A DNA stretch of 49,067 nucleotides from Saprospiraceae bacterium (GTDB lineage Bacteria; Bacteroidota; Bacteroidia; Chitinophagales; Saprospiraceae). Below, in pieces: positions 36,000-43,888 of this stretch (position 1 is the first letter of the stretch; each line of letters opens with the position of its first letter). The DNA is taken from contig JAHDIP010000015.1 in assembly GCA_020630735.1 (NCBI GenBank), positions 1 to 49,067 of the forward strand, written 5' to 3'. The position numbers were made by a program, and so were the translations under genes. A model generated the notes under the pieces. It was not told where the DNA came from, made no database searches, and saw only the letters and a list, made by a program, of their open reading frames with translations.

Positions 36000-37031
36000 A
36001 TGATGTATAATAATGTATTGGAAACGATTGGAAATACTCCTTTGATCCGCTTAAATAAATTTTCGAGGTGGATCAAATCTACTGTTTATGCAAAAGTAGA
36101 GGCGTATAACCCTGGTCACTCGTCAAAGGATAGAATAGCCCTTTTTATGATCGAAAAAGCAGAGCGAGAAGGCAATATCAAACCTGGAGGCACGATCATC
36201 GAATCTACTTCTGGTAATACTGGTTTTAGTCTAGCTATGATTTGCTTGATCAAAAATTACCGTTGTATACTAACCGTTCCTAATAAAATTTCTGATGAAA
36301 AACTAAATCTACTTCGTGCATTACGAGCAGAAGTTGTTGTTTGCCCTGTTGATGTAAAACCTGAAGATCCTAGATCATACTACTCAAAAGCCGAACAGTT
36401 TTCGAGAGATATTCCTAACTCTTACTACATTAACCAATATTTTAATGATGCCAATATTGAGGCACATTATGCTACGACAGGTCCTGAAGTATGGAGACAA
36501 ACGGAAGGAAAAATAACGCACTATGTAGCAACAGTTGGTACAGGAGGAACACTATGTGGAACAGGTAGATATCTTAAAGAGCAAAATCCTGATATTAAAA
36601 TTATTGGTATCGATGCTTATGGCTCTGTTTTGACTAAATTCCACGAAACAGGAAAGTTGGATAAATCCGAAATATATCCTTACAAGCTCGAAGGAGTTGG
36701 TAAAAATATGATACCCGATAATGTTGATTTTGACATTATTGACCAAATGGTTAAAGTAGAAGACAAAACGAGTGCTTTTAGAGCACGCCAGCTCGCTCGT
36801 CGAGAAGGTATTTTTGTAGGCTACTCAAGTGGTGCGGCAATGCAAGGCTTATTTAAACTAAAAGATCAGTTGAAAGAAGACGACTTAGTCGTTGTTTTAT
36901 TCCCTGATCACGGTAGTCGCTACCTCGGTAAAATATACAATAACGAATGGATGGAAGAGTCTGGTTTCCATTACGGATACGACAATTATAAGTATATGCT
37001 CAAGTTCAGAAAATTCTTACGAGGCATTTAA
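36000..37031 (+). CDS. PLP enzyme of the cystathionine beta-synthase type, probable cysteate synthase (CapA-like)
   Basis: A 343-residue fold-type II PLP enzyme. Lys43 in GHSSKDRIA binds PLP, STSGNTG (about 71-77) and GTGGT bind the cofactor phosphate and substrate, and GYSSGAAM lies near the C-terminus. It resembles the catalytic half of cystathionine beta-synthase, with no C-terminal CBS domains. In Capnocytophaga a CBS-related enzyme, CapA, makes cysteate from O-phosphoserine and sulfite, the first step to capnine. The alpha-oxoamine synthase 5 kb downstream makes that reading attractive here. Plain cysteine synthase or CBS remain possible. Start at the ATG pair 36000/36003; a TTG at 35994 adds only two residues. 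A terminator follows. Confidence 0.8.
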   Translation: MMYNNVLETIGNTPLIRLNKFSRWIKSTVYAKVEAYNPGHSSKDRIALFMIEKAEREGNIKPGGTIIESTSGNTGFSLAMICLIKNYRCILTVPNKISDEKLNLLRALRAEVVVCPVDVKPEDPRSYYSKAEQFSRDIPNSYYINQYFNDANIEAHYATTGPEVWRQTEGKITHYVATVGTGGTLCGTGRYLKEQNPDIKIIGIDAYGSVLTKFHETGKLDKSEIYPYKLEGVGKNMIPDNVDFDIIDQMVKVEDKTSAFRARQLARREGIFVGYSSGAAMQGLFKLKDQLKEDDLVVVLFPDHGSRYLGKIYNNEWMEESGFHYGYDNYKYMLKFRKFLRGI

Positions 37032-37055
37032 CTTTTCTATTTTCATAGACAAACT

Positions 37056-37094
37056 AAAATGGTCACAAGTAAATTCGTTATTTGTGACCATTTT
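37056..37094 (+). terminator. Terminator after the CBS-like gene
   Basis: AAAATGGTCACAA (37056-37068) and TTGTGACCATTTT (37082-37094) form a 13-base-pair stem with a 13-base loop, 25 bases past the stop. It separates the CBS-like gene from the operon that starts at 37253. Confidence 0.75.
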
Positions 37095-37252
37095 ATATAC
37101 TGAAACCAAACAGTTTCTGGAATACCAAACGATTAGAACTACTAAAAATCAACCAATAACTACTAACGACGATCCTTAATCTGAATGCCAGTAGGCATAT
37201 TTTGGCTATCTTCGCCGTCGAAAACGATTAAACAAATAGAGAAACGTCTACA

Positions 37253-38236
37253 ATGAAAGTACTGATAACAGGAGCTGATGGTATGCTCGGTAGTAATTTG
37301 ACCCGTGAACTTCTCTCGCGTGGTCATCAGGTAAAGGCTTTTTTACTTCCCAATTCGCCCTCCAAATCATTGGATGGTTTAGCCATCGAAAAAGTAACTG
37401 GAAATATTCTAAAGTTGGAAGAACTAGAAAAAGCGATGCAAGGCTGCGATGCCATGGTACACGCTGCCGCTAATACCAATATCTGGCCTAGTCGTTCTGA
37501 AATTGTCCGAAAGGTAAATATTGATGGCACAAAAAATGTAATCGCAGCAGCACTAAATGCCAAGCTCAAACGCTTAGTATACATCGGGACAGCCAACTCT
37601 TTTGGCTTTGGTTCTAAAGAATCACCTGGTGATGAAACTCGTAGTTACCAATCTTCAAAATATGGACTCGATTATATGGATTCGAAGTACGATGCGCAGC
37701 AACTTGTACTCAAAGCCGTCAAAGAAAAACAACTTCCAGCCTTGATTGTCAATCCTACTTTTATGTTTGGACCTTATGATTCTAAACCTGGAGCTGGGGC
37801 AATGATTATCGCTATTTATCAGCAAAAGGTACCAGGTTTTGCACAAGGGGGGAGGAATTATATTTATGTAAAAGATGTGGCGATTGCCATTGCTAATGGT
37901 TTGGTACAAGGTAAGGTTGGTGAGTGCTATATAGCCGGAAATGAAAATCTAAATTACCAAGAAGCCTTTTCGAAAATTGCTAAAGTAACAGGAGTAAAAG
38001 CACCAAGTATTAAAATAGCTCCTGTTTTTAGTAAAGCATATGGTATGCTTGGTTCGATGTATGGTTCTGTTTTTAAAACAACTCCCAAGGTGAGTTATGC
38101 TATGGCTCAAATATCGAGCGATGGTCATTACTTTTCTGCGAAGAAGGCCGTAAGTGAATTAGGCATGCCTCAAACTGATATTGAAATTGCCATCAAAGAA
38201 TGTTTTGATTGGCTGAAAGCAAACGGATACTGCTAA
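37253..38236 (+). CDS. NAD-dependent epimerase/dehydratase (extended SDR)
   Basis: A 327-residue extended short-chain dehydrogenase. The NAD(P) motif is TGADGMLGSNL (6-16), and the catalytic Tyr141-x3-Lys145 lies in YMDSK, with Ser/Thr at GTANSFG (112-118). It resembles 3-beta-hydroxysteroid dehydrogenase/dihydroflavonol-reductase proteins. In Caulobacter ceramide synthesis a reductase of this same extended-SDR type reduces the keto group of the sphingoid base, so a similar role on a sulfonolipid or sphingolipid base is plausible here. Its stop overlaps the start of the next SDR gene by one base (TAATG). A weak box TATCTTCG lies 38 bases upstream. Confidence 0.82.
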   Translation: MKVLITGADGMLGSNLTRELLSRGHQVKAFLLPNSPSKSLDGLAIEKVTGNILKLEELEKAMQGCDAMVHAAANTNIWPSRSEIVRKVNIDGTKNVIAAALNAKLKRLVYIGTANSFGFGSKESPGDETRSYQSSKYGLDYMDSKYDAQQLVLKAVKEKQLPALIVNPTFMFGPYDSKPGAGAMIIAIYQQKVPGFAQGGRNYIYVKDVAIAIANGLVQGKVGECYIAGNENLNYQEAFSKIAKVTGVKAPSIKIAPVFSKAYGMLGSMYGSVFKTTPKVSYAMAQISSDGHYFSAKKAVSELGMPQTDIEIAIKECFDWLKANGYC

Positions 38237-39045
38237 TGAGTAAATTACAAGACAAGGTTGTCATCATCACTGGCTCCAGCATGGGAATAGGCAAAACGAT
38301 GGCAATTGAAATGGCAAAGCGTGGCGCTAAAATTGTGCTGAATGCCCGCAACAAAGAACGTTTGCAAAAAACGCATTCAGAACTAAAAGCCTTAGGGTAT
38401 AATGTGATCGCTGTCGATGGTGATGTCACAAATTTAGAGCATTGCGAGAATCTAATTAATCAAGCCATTAATGCTTTTGGAAAAGTAGATGTACTAGTCA
38501 ATAATGCAGGTATTTCTACTAGAGGTACAATAGAAGATTTGAATCCTGCTGTCTTCAAAAAAGTAATGGAAGTCAATTATTTAGGTTCTGTATATCCGAC
38601 ACAATATGCGATACCTCATTTAAAAAAATCTGGTGGTAGTGTAATTTTTATATCGAGTGTTGCTGCCATTCATGGTATCCCTAATTTTTCGGTCTATAGT
38701 TCTTCCAAAATGGCATTGACGGCCCTAGCAGAATCGCTCAAAAATGAATTGGCTGAAACAGGAGTTCATGTTGGAATTGCTTATGTAGGTTTTACTGAAA
38801 ATGATCCTGACAAAAAAATCTATGACACCGATGGGAAGATAATAGCTCAACCCAATAATGCAGTCATCAAGGCAGAGCCTCCTCAAAATGTTGCCAATCG
38901 AATTATAAAAATGATTGAACGCAAAACATTCAAATCGGTATTTACGCCAATAGGAAAATTAAATGCCTTTATGAACCGTTTGTCTCCTAGTCTTGTCGGC
39001 AAAATATTAGGCATCAATTATCAAAAGAATAAAAAGAAAAACTGA
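38236..39045 (+). CDS. Classical short-chain dehydrogenase, candidate 3-ketocapnine/3-ketosphinganine reductase
   Basis: A 269-residue classical SDR. Cofactor motif TGSSMGIG (12-19), NNAG (89-92), and catalytic Asn114, Ser141, Tyr154 and Lys158 (YSSSK) are all present. The C-terminus has a basic, partly hydrophobic extension (SPSLVGKILGINYQKNKKKN) that could associate with the membrane, as in ketosphinganine reductases. The start at 38236 overlaps the stop of the upstream gene, which implies coupling; 27 bases upstream another in-frame start lies inside that gene. CapC/KDSR-type reductases belong to this family, but I cannot assign the substrate from the sequence alone. Confidence 0.8.
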   Translation: MSKLQDKVVIITGSSMGIGKTMAIEMAKRGAKIVLNARNKERLQKTHSELKALGYNVIAVDGDVTNLEHCENLINQAINAFGKVDVLVNNAGISTRGTIEDLNPAVFKKVMEVNYLGSVYPTQYAIPHLKKSGGSVIFISSVAAIHGIPNFSVYSSSKMALTALAESLKNELAETGVHVGIAYVGFTENDPDKKIYDTDGKIIAQPNNAVIKAEPPQNVANRIIKMIERKTFKSVFTPIGKLNAFMNRLSPSLVGKILGINYQKNKKKN

Positions 39046-39049
39046 CCAC

Positions 39050-39766
39050 ATGAGTCCAGTAGAATACACTTCTATACATATTTTTGGAATTTTGATCGAA
39101 GAACCGATGACTACACTAACGGATTTATTGACCGCTAGTGTTTGTTACTATAGTTTTTTTATGCTTCATAAATTGGGTAATACAGATCGGGGCTCTGTTT
39201 TTTTGAAGTATTATTTTCTGTTTATGGGCTTAGGTACTACTTGTGCCGCTTTTCTTTCTCATGGTATCCTTTACTGGTCGGGATATAACTGGAAAACACT
39301 AGGCTGGACGCTTTCGGCTATTGGCTTGCTTTGTATGGAAAATGGAGCTTTGGCTTTTTATCAAAAAGAAAAAAAAGCTAATGTTCTTAATTGGCTAAAG
39401 TATGTTTTCATAGCTCAACTTATTATATTTGTACTCGTAATTGCCAATCCAAGCACACGGGTTTTTCAAGTTGTTAAAATCAACTCAACTATTGCCATGA
39501 TGTTGATTAACCTCCCGTTTTTTGCCTACCTTTACTATCAAACAAAAGGAAAAGGCTACAAAATGGTCTTTTGGGCACTTTTGACAACAGTTATTCCTGG
39601 CATTACATTTAGTGCAGAATGGACATTACATAAATATTTTAATTATCACGATATCAGCCATGTTTTGATGGCCATTTGTTCCTTCCTTATTTTTAAAGGG
39701 GCTTACCAGTTAAGCATGGAACAAAAGCAAGAAAAACTTGTTAAACCTCAAACAATGGCTATATAA
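39050..39766 (+). CDS. Seven-helix membrane protein with CREST/alkaline-ceramidase-like motifs
   Basis: A 238-residue polytopic protein with about seven hydrophobic helices. Near the N-terminus is EEPMTTLTD (17-25), in TM2 His71 (FLSHG), in TM3 Glu97, and in the last helix His200-x3-His204 (HDISH). The H-x3-H of TM7 and a TM2 histidine are marks of the CREST superfamily of membrane hydrolases, which includes alkaline ceramidases; the usual TM2 serine four residues before the histidine is not there. I recall a Bacteroidota family DUF6962 of this kind. It lies 4 bases after the SDR and 22 before the hydroxylase, so it belongs to the same operon. Amide hydrolase or synthase on a lipid is inference. 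Confidence 0.65.
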   Translation: MSPVEYTSIHIFGILIEEPMTTLTDLLTASVCYYSFFMLHKLGNTDRGSVFLKYYFLFMGLGTTCAAFLSHGILYWSGYNWKTLGWTLSAIGLLCMENGALAFYQKEKKANVLNWLKYVFIAQLIIFVLVIANPSTRVFQVVKINSTIAMMLINLPFFAYLYYQTKGKGYKMVFWALLTTVIPGITFSAEWTLHKYFNYHDISHVLMAICSFLIFKGAYQLSMEQKQEKLVKPQTMAI

Positions 39767-39788
39767 CTTTTCAACCAAAAATTAGAAT

Positions 39789-41060
39789 ATGGGTGGTTTA
39801 CAATATGCTGGATATATTATTCCATTTTTGTTATTGATCAACATTTTAGAATTATACATTTCTAAACGAAAGAATGTAGAAGTTTATCGGCTAAGCGATA
39901 CGCTTGTCAATGTTTGCTGTGGGATATTAGAGCGGCTATTTGACTTATTTTTTGTCGTTTTACTTTATTTTTTATTCGATTTTATTTATACGAATATTTC
40001 TCCATTTCATATTCCGACGAATATTGTCACATGGATCATAGCACTCTTTGCTGTCGACTTTTTGGCGTATTGGCATCATCGTCTTAGTCACGAAGTCAAC
40101 TTTATGTGGGCAGCGCATATCGTACATCATCAAAGTGAAGAACTCAATATTACAACGGTATTTAGAGTATCAGCCTTTGCAGTAATCAATCGTACATTCT
40201 TTTGGATTTGGTTGCCATTGATTGGATTTTCACCAGCCTTATCTACTTCTGTTATTTTGTTTGTAGGCTTATTTCAATTTGTAACACATACTAGGTTAGT
40301 TGGCAAATTAGGTATACTTGAATATCTATTTGTTACGCCTTCACATCATAGAGTTCATCATGCCAGAAATGATAAATACATTGATAAAAATTATGGACAT
40401 GTATTCATTATTTGGGATAAGATGTTAGGTACTTTTGAGCCAGAAACAGAAGAAGCAGAATTTGGTATTATCTCTGGTTTCGAAAGTTCAAATCCTTATT
40501 GGGCTTATTTCTATTATTGGGTAAACCTTTTCAAAAGAGCTAAAAAAACCAAGAAGTGGTCAGATAAAATAAAGGTCTTTTTGATGCCGCCAGCTTGGTC
40601 ACCAGATGATGTACCATTAAGCGAACCAAGATATGAATTGACCGAAGATGGAAAACGGAAGAAGTATACCCTTGATATGCCTTTCCGTCTACAAATGTAT
40701 ACCTTCATCAATGTCTTTATGAATCTCTTTATTTTCATAGCTTTATTAATTAATAATAAAAACTGGCTTGAGGCAGGGGAGTATCTACCAATTGTTCAGT
40801 TAACTAGTATTATTATTGTTTCGATTTTAGCTTTTGGTCCCCTTATGGAACGCAAAAATTGGGGGCTAAAATTGGATTATTTCCGACTAGCTTTTTTAGC
40901 GGTTAATATCCCAATATTCTTTTGGTCAAGTAGTTATCCCGCACTATTCATTGGTTTAGGCTTACTGTATGTAGCTATTATGGCATTTTGGATAATAAGA
41001 ATGCGTGACTACTTTGGTGCAACCCCACCAGATATTCGTAATGAAGTAGCTTTTTCTTAA
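39789..41060 (+). CDS. Sterol desaturase/fatty acid hydroxylase family protein, alkylglycerol-monooxygenase-like
   Basis: A 423-residue integral membrane di-iron enzyme. The histidine clusters are HHRLSH (96-101), HIVHH (110-114), His167, HHRVHH (186-191) and His204 in NYGH, the full set for the family. Two or three helices precede the core and about four follow it (from residue 305), which is the layout of alkylglycerol monooxygenase (TMEM195-type) rather than of short sterol desaturases. The reaction is likely O2-dependent hydroxylation of a lipid chain or ether; the substrate may be the lipid made by this locus. It is the last gene of the 37253 operon. Confidence 0.85.
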   Translation: MGGLQYAGYIIPFLLLINILELYISKRKNVEVYRLSDTLVNVCCGILERLFDLFFVVLLYFLFDFIYTNISPFHIPTNIVTWIIALFAVDFLAYWHHRLSHEVNFMWAAHIVHHQSEELNITTVFRVSAFAVINRTFFWIWLPLIGFSPALSTSVILFVGLFQFVTHTRLVGKLGILEYLFVTPSHHRVHHARNDKYIDKNYGHVFIIWDKMLGTFEPETEEAEFGIISGFESSNPYWAYFYYWVNLFKRAKKTKKWSDKIKVFLMPPAWSPDDVPLSEPRYELTEDGKRKKYTLDMPFRLQMYTFINVFMNLFIFIALLINNKNWLEAGEYLPIVQLTSIIIVSILAFGPLMERKNWGLKLDYFRLAFLAVNIPIFFWSSSYPALFIGLGLLYVAIMAFWIIRMRDYFGATPPDIRNEVAFS

Positions 41061-41099
41061 TAAACTAACTATTAATAAGGTTTTTGTACCCTGTTTTAG

Positions 41100-41107
41100 T
41101 AACTTTG
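41100..41107 (+). promoter_or_regulatory. -7 promoter box before the alpha-oxoamine synthase gene
   Basis: TAACTTTG matches TAnnTTTG and lies 73 bases before the start at 41180, in the 119-base gap after the hydroxylase gene. The nearest TTG is only 13 bases upstream (41084-41086), so the -33 element is unclear. It suggests separate or added transcription of the synthase. Confidence 0.4.
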
Positions 41108-41179
41108 CAGTCGTTTTTTAGAACAGCTGAACGTTTTTCATTTAACAAACAGCATTTCCATACATCAAAATTACACAAT

Positions 41180-42418
41180 ATGGATATCTTTGAGAAGATC
41201 AAAAAAAATAGAGGACCACTCGGTCAATATGCAGCTTCAGCAGAAGGATACTATATCTTTCCAAAACTAGGCGGCGAACTTTCGAACAGAATGACCTTTA
41301 GAGGTAAAGAAGTCATCTGTTGGAGTGTCAATAACTACCTAGGTCTAGGTAATCATCCTGAAGTACGAAAAATAGATGGAGAATCTGCCGCTCGATGGGG
41401 ACTTGCTTACCCTATGGGATCTCGTATGATGTCTGGAGATACAGACATGCACGCACAACTAGAAAAAGAATTGGCAGCATTTGTTCAAAAAGAATCTGCG
41501 GTACTTGTTAATTTCGGTTATCAAGGAATCATGTCTGCTATTGATGCGGTACTTGGTCGTCGAGATGTAGTTGTCTACGACTCAGAAAGTCATGCTTGTA
41601 TTGTAGATGGTGTACGTATGCACTTAGGAAAGCGTTTTGCTTTTGACCATAACGATATTGAAAGTTTAGAGAAAAACCTAAAACGTGCAACTAAGATTGT
41701 AGAAGAAACAGGTGGTGGTATTTTAGTCATTTCTGAAGGTGTCTTTGGTATGCGTGGCGACCAAGGAAAACTTCGTGAAATTGTAGCACTAAAAGAAAAA
41801 TATAGCTTCCGCTTAATGGTTGATGATGCACACGGTTTTGGTGTATTGGGTAAAACAGGTGCAGGAGCAGGTGAAGAACAAAATGTACAAGACGAGATCG
41901 ATATATACTTTGCTACCTTCGCAAAATCAATGGCAAGTACAGGTGCATTTTTAGCTGGTGATCAGCAAATGACTGAATTTTTGAAGTACAATATGCGTTC
42001 GCAAGTTTTTGCAAAGTCGATGATGATGCCACTTGTAGAAGGTGCACTCAAGCGTTTGGAAATGATTCGTACTATGCCTGAACTAAGAGAAAATCTTTGG
42101 AAGGTAGTTAATGCCCTTCAGTCTGGTTTGAAAGAAAAAGGGTTTAATATAGGAGATACGAATAGTTGTGTAACACCTGTTTACTTACAAGGTACACCAG
42201 AAGAAGCAACAGGTTTAGTTTACGACCTTCGTGAACATCATAGCCTTTTCTGTTCTATCGTAGTTTATCCTGTTATTCCTAAAGGAATGATCTTACTTCG
42301 ATTGATTCCAACCGCAGTACACACTCTAAAAGATGTAGAAGAAACAATAAATGCTTTTGCGGCAGTCTCAACCAAACTCAAAGAGGGCGGTTATAAAGAT
42401 TCTGTTGTAAAACGATAA
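41180..42418 (+). CDS. Alpha-oxoamine synthase, probable cysteate-C-fatty acyltransferase (CapB/SulA-like)
   Basis: A 412-residue PLP-dependent decarboxylating acyltransferase of the serine palmitoyltransferase/KBL/AONS family. Lys249 in FATFAKSMAS binds PLP; SVNNYLGLGNHPEV, MGSRMMSGDTDMH, SESHACIVDG and VDDAHGFGVLGKTGAG are family landmarks. The N-terminus (MDIFEKIKKNRGPLGQYA) and the overall pattern agree with my memory of the Bacteroidota enzyme that condenses cysteate with fatty acyl thioester to ketocapnine, rather than with Sphingobacterium-type serine palmitoyltransferase. That choice is from memory and needs a tree. Start ATG 41180; an upstream in-frame TTG at 41084 precedes the promoter box. 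A terminator follows at 42452. Confidence 0.82.
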   Translation: MDIFEKIKKNRGPLGQYAASAEGYYIFPKLGGELSNRMTFRGKEVICWSVNNYLGLGNHPEVRKIDGESAARWGLAYPMGSRMMSGDTDMHAQLEKELAAFVQKESAVLVNFGYQGIMSAIDAVLGRRDVVVYDSESHACIVDGVRMHLGKRFAFDHNDIESLEKNLKRATKIVEETGGGILVISEGVFGMRGDQGKLREIVALKEKYSFRLMVDDAHGFGVLGKTGAGAGEEQNVQDEIDIYFATFAKSMASTGAFLAGDQQMTEFLKYNMRSQVFAKSMMMPLVEGALKRLEMIRTMPELRENLWKVVNALQSGLKEKGFNIGDTNSCVTPVYLQGTPEEATGLVYDLREHHSLFCSIVVYPVIPKGMILLRLIPTAVHTLKDVEETINAFAAVSTKLKEGGYKDSVVKR

Positions 42419-42451
42419 AAGACTTCTAAACAGAGGTTCTTTTAACATCTC

Positions 42452-42489
42452 AAAAAACCTGACCGCCTCTTGAGGTAGTCAGGTTTTTT
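42452..42489 (+). terminator. Terminator after the alpha-oxoamine synthase gene
   Basis: AAAAAACCTGAC (42452-42463) pairs with GTCAGGTTTTTT (42478-42489), with an inner CCTC-TT-GAGG helix (42466-42475). It is a strong intrinsic terminator between the synthase and the VOC gene. Confidence 0.82.
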
Positions 42490-42558
42490 GGAATATGTTA
42501 GGAAGCTAAATCTCCAACATATTTTTCCTTTGTAAAAACTTAGTAATACTATTCAATC

Positions 42559-43620
42559 ATGAGAAAACCAATCATTAGTGGTATCCAACAAGTCGGAATA
42601 GGCAATCCTGATGTCTATGGTACATGGAAATGGTACCGCCAAAATTTTGGAATGGACCTGCCTATTTTTGATGAAGCAGCAGAGGCTGGCTTGATGCTTC
42701 CGTATACTGGAGGCGAACCTCGCTCCCGTCATGCCGTATTAGCCATCAATTATCAAAGTGGTGGTGGTTTGGAAATTTGGCAATATACGAGCCGTACTTC
42801 TGAACCTGCCAAATTTGAAATTGCCATTGGCGACTACGGTATTTATGCTACAAAATTTAAAAGTAGAAATGTAAAAGCTTCTTATGATTTCTTGAAATCA
42901 AAAGGGCATAAACTACTAGGCAACATATCAAAACGTCCTGATGGCGGCGAGCATTTTTTCTTGAAAGATCCTTATGATAATATCCTCGAAGTTGTAGAGG
43001 CTGATGATTGGTTTAAACAAACAAAGCATCACTCAGGAGGAGTGTATGGTTGTACGATTGGTGTGTCTGATATCGAAAAAGCTCGTGTGGTTTATTCTGA
43101 CATTTTGGGCTACGATACGGTTGTCTATGATGAGCAAGGCACCTTTGAAGACCTTGCTGTATTGAATGGTGGCGATGCAAGATTCCGTCGAGTGTTGCTC
43201 ACGCATAGCCAAGAACGCAAAGGAAGTTTTAGCCGTATCTTAGGTAAAAGTGAAATCGAATTGGTACAAGTAGAAGGTCGAACTCCTCGAAAGATTTTTG
43301 AAAATCGTTTCTGGGGAGACATTGGTTTTATCCACCTTTGTTTTGATATTAATGGGATGGATGAAATGCGTGAGTTATGTACCTCAAAAGGTTTTCCATT
43401 TACTGTCGATAGTAGCGATAGTTTTGATATGGGCGAAGCGGCTGGCCATTTCTCTTATATAGAAGATCCCGATGGTACATTGATCGAATTTGTAGAAACA
43501 CACAAAATACCTATTCTAAAAAAGCTAAATTGGTACTTGGATTTAACAAAACGTAATCCTGAAAAATCATTACCCAACTGGATGCTAAGTGCGCTTTCGC
43601 TTAATAGAGTAAAAGATTAA
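42559..43620 (+). CDS. Two-domain VOC (glyoxalase/dioxygenase fold) protein
   Basis: A 353-residue protein made of two vicinal-oxygen-chelate modules, about 6-150 and 158-315. Each ends with the metal-ligand type strand: HFFLKDPYDNILEVVEAD in the first and HFSYIEDPDGTLIEFVETHK in the second; other likely ligands are Gln11/Gln12 (GIQQVGIGN), Glu in GLEIWQY, and His in FIHLCFDI. It may be an Fe- or Zn-dependent dioxygenase, lyase or isomerase; the substrate is unknown. A C-terminal amphipathic part (LKKLNWYLDLTKRNPEKSLP) follows. The gene has its own upstream space after a terminator, so a link to the lipid locus rests only on nearness. Confidence 0.78.
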   Translation: MRKPIISGIQQVGIGNPDVYGTWKWYRQNFGMDLPIFDEAAEAGLMLPYTGGEPRSRHAVLAINYQSGGGLEIWQYTSRTSEPAKFEIAIGDYGIYATKFKSRNVKASYDFLKSKGHKLLGNISKRPDGGEHFFLKDPYDNILEVVEADDWFKQTKHHSGGVYGCTIGVSDIEKARVVYSDILGYDTVVYDEQGTFEDLAVLNGGDARFRRVLLTHSQERKGSFSRILGKSEIELVQVEGRTPRKIFENRFWGDIGFIHLCFDINGMDEMRELCTSKGFPFTVDSSDSFDMGEAAGHFSYIEDPDGTLIEFVETHKIPILKKLNWYLDLTKRNPEKSLPNWMLSALSLNRVKD

Positions 43621-43710
43621 TACCCCAATTTGAATTTCGGAAAACAATATTTCAAAAAATCAATTTATAAAATGCCAATTGTCCTTTGTGGATGATTGGT
43701 ATTTTTTATA

Positions 43711-43757
43711 GATAGTAGTTGAATATGCACGAAAGATAGTAGTAGATGCGACGAAAG
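43711..43757. repeat. Imperfect tandem duplication
   Basis: GATAGTAGTTGAATATGCAC followed by GAAA (43711-43734) is repeated with changes as GATAGTAGTAGATGCGAC and GAAA (from 43735). About 24 bases per unit. Function unknown. Confidence 0.45.
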
Positions 43758-43762
43758 AAGCA

Positions 43763-43823
43763 GGCCCTAAAGGGCCGACCAACGGGAGCTACAGATAGCT
43801 TGGCCATGCAATGGCGTGCCAAA
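43763..43823. repeat. GC-rich run of small hairpins
   Basis: GGCCC-TAAA-GGGCC (43763-43776), AGCTA-CAGA-TAGCT (43787-43800) and TTGGC...GCCAA enclosing CCAT-GCA-ATGG (about 43800-43823) follow one another in a stretch far richer in GC than its surroundings. It resembles an extragenic palindromic repeat or a structured RNA; no other copy was found in this window. Confidence 0.45.
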
Positions 43824-43860
43824 AAAAATATTATTACGATTCAATAGGAATGATTAAATT

Positions 43861-43888
43861 GCAAATGGAAAAATTTTAAACAAATGAA
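43861..43888 (+). repeat. Direct repeat of the mannosidase translation start region, copy 1
   Basis: GAAAAATTTTAAACAAATGAA (43868-43888) recurs exactly at 44036-44056, with GCAAA(T/A) before both. At the second site the ATG is the chosen start of the mannosidase gene. Here the ATG (43884-43886) is followed by a stop after four codons, so it looks like a remnant of a duplicated gene start, or a conserved leader element. Confidence 0.5.

Noticed and set aside
36892-37179. A 95-codon plus-strand frame overlapping the end of the CBS-like gene
   Set aside because: It runs through the terminator hairpin at 37056-37094, is out of frame with the certain gene and has no recognisable motif.
41084-41179. 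A 32-residue N-terminal extension of the alpha-oxoamine synthase from TTG 41084
   Set aside because: It would start before the promoter box at 41100-41107, and the family begins at MDIFEKIKK (ATG 41180).
43763-43823. CRISPR-like or phage attachment site
   Set aside because: There are no regularly spaced repeats, no cas or integrase genes and no adjoining tRNA; only single palindromes.
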